The notes under the pieces: model-generated
Database searches by the model: none
What the model saw: the letters and a program-made list of their open reading frames with translations, nothing else
What the model was told of the DNA's origin: nothing
NCBI GenBank assembly: GCA_021781835.1
Contig: JAJXWD010000012.1
Location: 1-64,000 of the forward strand
Direction: 5' to 3'
From: Pseudomonadota bacterium
Lineage (GTDB): Bacteria; Pseudomonadota; Alphaproteobacteria; Acetobacterales; Acetobacteraceae
DNA length: 64,000 nucleotides
Shown: positions 61,568 to 64,000 of the stretch, one piece after another
How positions within the stretch are numbered: position 1 is the stretch's first letter
Layout: each line of letters starts with the position of its first letter
Translations under genes and position numbers: made by a program

Positions 61568-63088
61568 ATGAATCTCGCCGGCTTCCCCATTCTCTCGCTC
61601 ATCACCTGGCTGCCTCTGGCCGGCGTGTTCTACATCGCCACCCTCAAGGGCGCGGAGGCGGACATCGCCTGCCATGTCCGCAAGGCGGCGCTGCTCACCT
61701 CGCTGGTGCCGCTGGCGCTCGGCGTCTGGCTGTGGAGCCAGTTCAACCCCGCCGTCGCGGGCTTCCAGTTCAACGAAGCCTATGCCTGGCTGCCCGGTCT
61801 GGCCGTCACCTACAAGGTCGGCATAGACGGCATCTCCCTGGTGCTGGTGCTGCTCACCCTGTTCATCACCCCCATCGCCATCCTCTCCGCGCAGGGCATA
61901 ACCACCCGCGTGCGTGCCTTCTTCTCGGCCGTGCTCCTGCTCGAGAGCTTCACCGTGGCCATGTTCACCGCCACGGATTTCCTGGTCTTCTACATCTTCT
62001 TCGAAGCCGTCTTGCTGCCCATGTACCTGCTCATCGGCGTGTGGGGCGGCCCGCGCCGTGTGTACGCGGCGCTGAAATTCTTCCTCTTCACCCTGTTCGG
62101 CTCGCTGTTCATGCTGGTCGCGCTGGTCTGGATCTGGCGCAATCTCGGCACCACAGACATCGCCACCCTGCTCCACACCCCCATTCCGGCGGGCGCGCAG
62201 ATGTGGCTGTTCGTCGCCTTCCTGGTGGCGTTCGGCGTCAAGGCCGCGGTGTGGCCCCTCCACACCTGGCTGCCCGATGCGTATGGCGAAGCCCCCATCC
62301 CCGGCACCATCCTGCTGGCCGCCGTGCTCTCCAAAATGGGCGCCTACGGTTTCCTGCGCTTCGCCGTGCCCATGCTGCCCAACGCCGTGCAGCAGGCCGA
62401 GCCGCTGATGTTCACGCTCGGCGTGGTCGCGGTCATCTACATCTCGCTGGTGGCGCTCGCGCAAACCGACGTGAAGCGCCTGATCGCCTACAGCTCGGTC
62501 GCCCATATGGGTGTCATCATCATCGGCATCTTCACCTTCACCGTCGAAGGCATCGAGGGCGCGCTGGTGCAGATGCTCAGCCACGGGCTGATCATCGCCG
62601 GCCTGTTCGTCGCCACCGGCGTGCTGGCCGCTCGGGGCGAGGGGCTGGCCATGAACCGCCTGGGCGGTCTGGCCCGCAACATGCCGGGCTTCGCGGTGCT
62701 GCTCATGCTGTTCAGCCTGGCCAATATGGGCCTGCCCGGCACGTCGGGCTTCATCGGTGAAATCCTGGTCATCGTCGGCGCCCTGAAGGTCAATTTCTGG
62801 GTCTCGCTGCTGGGCGGCGCCGGCATGGTGCTGGGCTGCGCCTACATGCTGGTCATGGTCCGCGCCGTGCTGTTCGACAAGCACAGCAGCGCCGCGGTCG
62901 CCGCCTTCACCGACCTCAAGGCCTCCGAATATGCCGCGCTCATCCCGCTGGCGGTTCTGGTGCTGTGGGTCGGCATCTACCCCGCCAGCTTCACCCACCT
63001 GCTCGATGCGCCCGTAGCCGCCCTCGTGCAGACCCACACGGCGGCGCTAGCCTCCCACACCCAGCTTGCCATGGTGTTCAGCAAATGA
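61568..63088 (+). CDS. nuoM: NADH-quinone oxidoreductase subunit M
   Basis: Second antiporter-like subunit, 506 residues. The motifs FYIFFEAVLLPMYLLIGVWGG, HTWLPDAYGEAPIPGTILLA and TDVKRLIAYSSVAHMGVIIIG are present. The start MNLAGFPILSLITWLP follows the nuoL stop by one base. Its end overlaps nuoN by four bases. Confidence 0.97.
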   Translation: MNLAGFPILSLITWLPLAGVFYIATLKGAEADIACHVRKAALLTSLVPLALGVWLWSQFNPAVAGFQFNEAYAWLPGLAVTYKVGIDGISLVLVLLTLFITPIAILSAQGITTRVRAFFSAVLLLESFTVAMFTATDFLVFYIFFEAVLLPMYLLIGVWGGPRRVYAALKFFLFTLFGSLFMLVALVWIWRNLGTTDIATLLHTPIPAGAQMWLFVAFLVAFGVKAAVWPLHTWLPDAYGEAPIPGTILLAAVLSKMGAYGFLRFAVPMLPNAVQQAEPLMFTLGVVAVIYISLVALAQTDVKRLIAYSSVAHMGVIIIGIFTFTVEGIEGALVQMLSHGLIIAGLFVATGVLAARGEGLAMNRLGGLARNMPGFAVLLMLFSLANMGLPGTSGFIGEILVIVGALKVNFWVSLLGGAGMVLGCAYMLVMVRAVLFDKHSSAAVAAFTDLKASEYAALIPLAVLVLWVGIYPASFTHLLDAPVAALVQTHTAALASHTQLAMVFSK

Positions 63089-64000
63089 TCTCCATCTCCC
63101 CCTTTCTTCCCGCCCTCACGCTTGGGCTTGGCGGCATGTTGCTGCTGGTTCTGGGTGTCTCCGCCCGGCGTGTGGCCTTGCAGGCCGCCAATGGCGGCGC
63201 CATGCTGGTGCTGCTGTGCGCGGCCGCGGCCACGCTGGCGGCGCCCGATGGCGTGCTGTTCAACGGCCTGCTGAAAACCACGCTGTTCACCCGCTTCGCC
63301 GACACGCTCATCTATATCGGCGCCTTCGCCGCCCTGGTCCTGTCCTTCGACTTCAACCGCAAGGAGGGCATCGGCCGGTTCGAATACCCCGTGCTGGTGC
63401 TGTTCGCGGTGTTGGGCATGGTGGTCATGGTCTCCGCCAACGACCTCATGAGCCTCTATGTCGGGTTCGAGCTGCAATCCCTGGCCCTCTACATCGCCGC
63501 CGCCCTGGCGCGTGACAGCCTGCGCTCCACCGAGGCCGGCCTGAAATATTTCGTCCTGGGCGCGCTCGCCTCGGGCCTGCTGCTCTATGGCATCTCGCTC
63601 ACCTACGGCTTCACCGGCACCACCAGCTTCCCGGCCATCGCGGGCCTGCTCGGCGGCGCCGTGCCCACCGGCGCGCTGGTCGGGCTCACCTTCGTGGTGG
63701 TTGGGCTCGCCTTCAAAATCTCCGCCGCGCCCTTCCATATGTGGACACCCGATGTCTACGAAGGCGCCCCCACCAGCGTCTCGGCGCTGTTTGGCACCGC
63801 GCCCAAGGCGGCGGCCTTCGCGCTGTTTCTCTCCGTGCTCACCGGCCCGTTCGGCCCCCTGCTCAAGGAGTGGCAGCCCCTCATCGTCATTTTGGCGGTG
63901 CTCTCCATGGCGCTCGGCGCCATCGCCGCCATCGTGCAAACCAACATCAAGCGCCTGCTGGCCTATTCCTCCATCGGCCATATGGGCTATGCGCTCATCG
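63085..64000 (+). CDS. nuoN: NADH-quinone oxidoreductase subunit N, cut by window end
   Basis: Third antiporter-like subunit; about 305 codons are inside the window and the rest lies beyond it. It starts MISISPFLPALTLGLGG at the ATG overlapping the nuoM stop. Seen so far: SLYVGFELQSLALYIAAALAR, STEAGLKYFVLGALASGLLLYG, FHMWTPDVYEGAPTSV and NIKRLLAYSSIGHMGYALI, all typical of NuoN. The truncation is due to the window edge, not to damage. Confidence 0.96.
   Translation, partial: MISISPFLPALTLGLGGMLLLVLGVSARRVALQAANGGAMLVLLCAAAATLAAPDGVLFNGLLKTTLFTRFADTLIYIGAFAALVLSFDFNRKEGIGRFEYPVLVLFAVLGMVVMVSANDLMSLYVGFELQSLALYIAAALARDSLRSTEAGLKYFVLGALASGLLLYGISLTYGFTGTTSFPAIAGLLGGAVPTGALVGLTFVVVGLAFKISAAPFHMWTPDVYEGAPTSVSALFGTAPKAAAFALFLSVLTGPFGPLLKEWQPLIVILAVLSMALGAIAAIVQTNIKRLLAYSSIGHMGYALI

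Noticed and set aside
63085-64000. nuoN as a truncated pseudogene
   Set aside because: The frame is intact up to the last base; it is simply cut by the window end.

Overview
The window looks like the chromosome of an alphaproteobacterium. It has high GC and a strong third-position G/C bias. The conserved gene neighbourhoods are rpsL to rplQ without rpsD, tig-clpP-clpX-lon-hup, nuoA-N with separate nuoC and nuoD, xerD beside aroK/aroB, bolA/J-domain/cobS/cobT, and hisZ-purA. Together these suggest the Rhodospirillales, possibly Acetobacteraceae; that family call is an inference from gene order and protein character, not from a search.

Region 1 (1-16480) is a ribosomal-protein supercluster. 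It runs str (rpsL, rpsG, tuf, with no fusA between them), S10, spc and alpha, all on the + strand with overlaps or very short gaps. A strong hairpin with a short T run lies between rplO and secY. A good sigma70-like promoter with an immediate 5'UTR hairpin precedes rpsM, so secY-adk and rpsM-rplQ can be tuned apart from the upstream genes. A classic terminator follows rplQ.

Region 2 (16480-31460) is general chromosome. It holds a duplicated hairpin repeat, a small lysine-rich protein, an ABC importer with a THI5/NMT1-like binding protein (probably for a thiamine precursor), a DUF1491-like protein, and a minus-strand run with a lipoprotein, an O-antigen/capsule-type ABC exporter, a D-amino-acid aminotransferase and a PaiB-like flavin protein. 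Next come a lytic transglycosylase-SPOR lipoprotein, an aroK-aroB gene fusion divergent from xerD, bolA, a J-domain protein and the cobalt chelatase subunits cobS and cobT.

Region 3 (31500-43000) has hisZ-purA-gtrA, manC, a creatininase-family amidohydrolase overlapping a predicted ion transporter, then a low-GC segment (about 38130-39540) bounded by 15-base direct repeats and holding a predicted 50-residue membrane microprotein and a Fic-family AMP transferase. ATP12 and a large AsmA protein follow.

Region 4 (42988-50219) is the protein quality-control cluster: tRNA-Leu, tig, clpP, clpX, lon, hup, tRNA-Val and tRNA-Asp. Region 5 (50337-64000) is the complex I operon nuoA to nuoN, with nuoN cut by the window end.

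Most of the window is ordinary housekeeping sequence. The best candidates for something new are the Fic/microprotein segment with its repeats, the aroKB fusion, the missing fusA, the rplO-secY attenuator, and a three-copy family of AAAGTTTTT-hairpin elements at the ends of transcription units.
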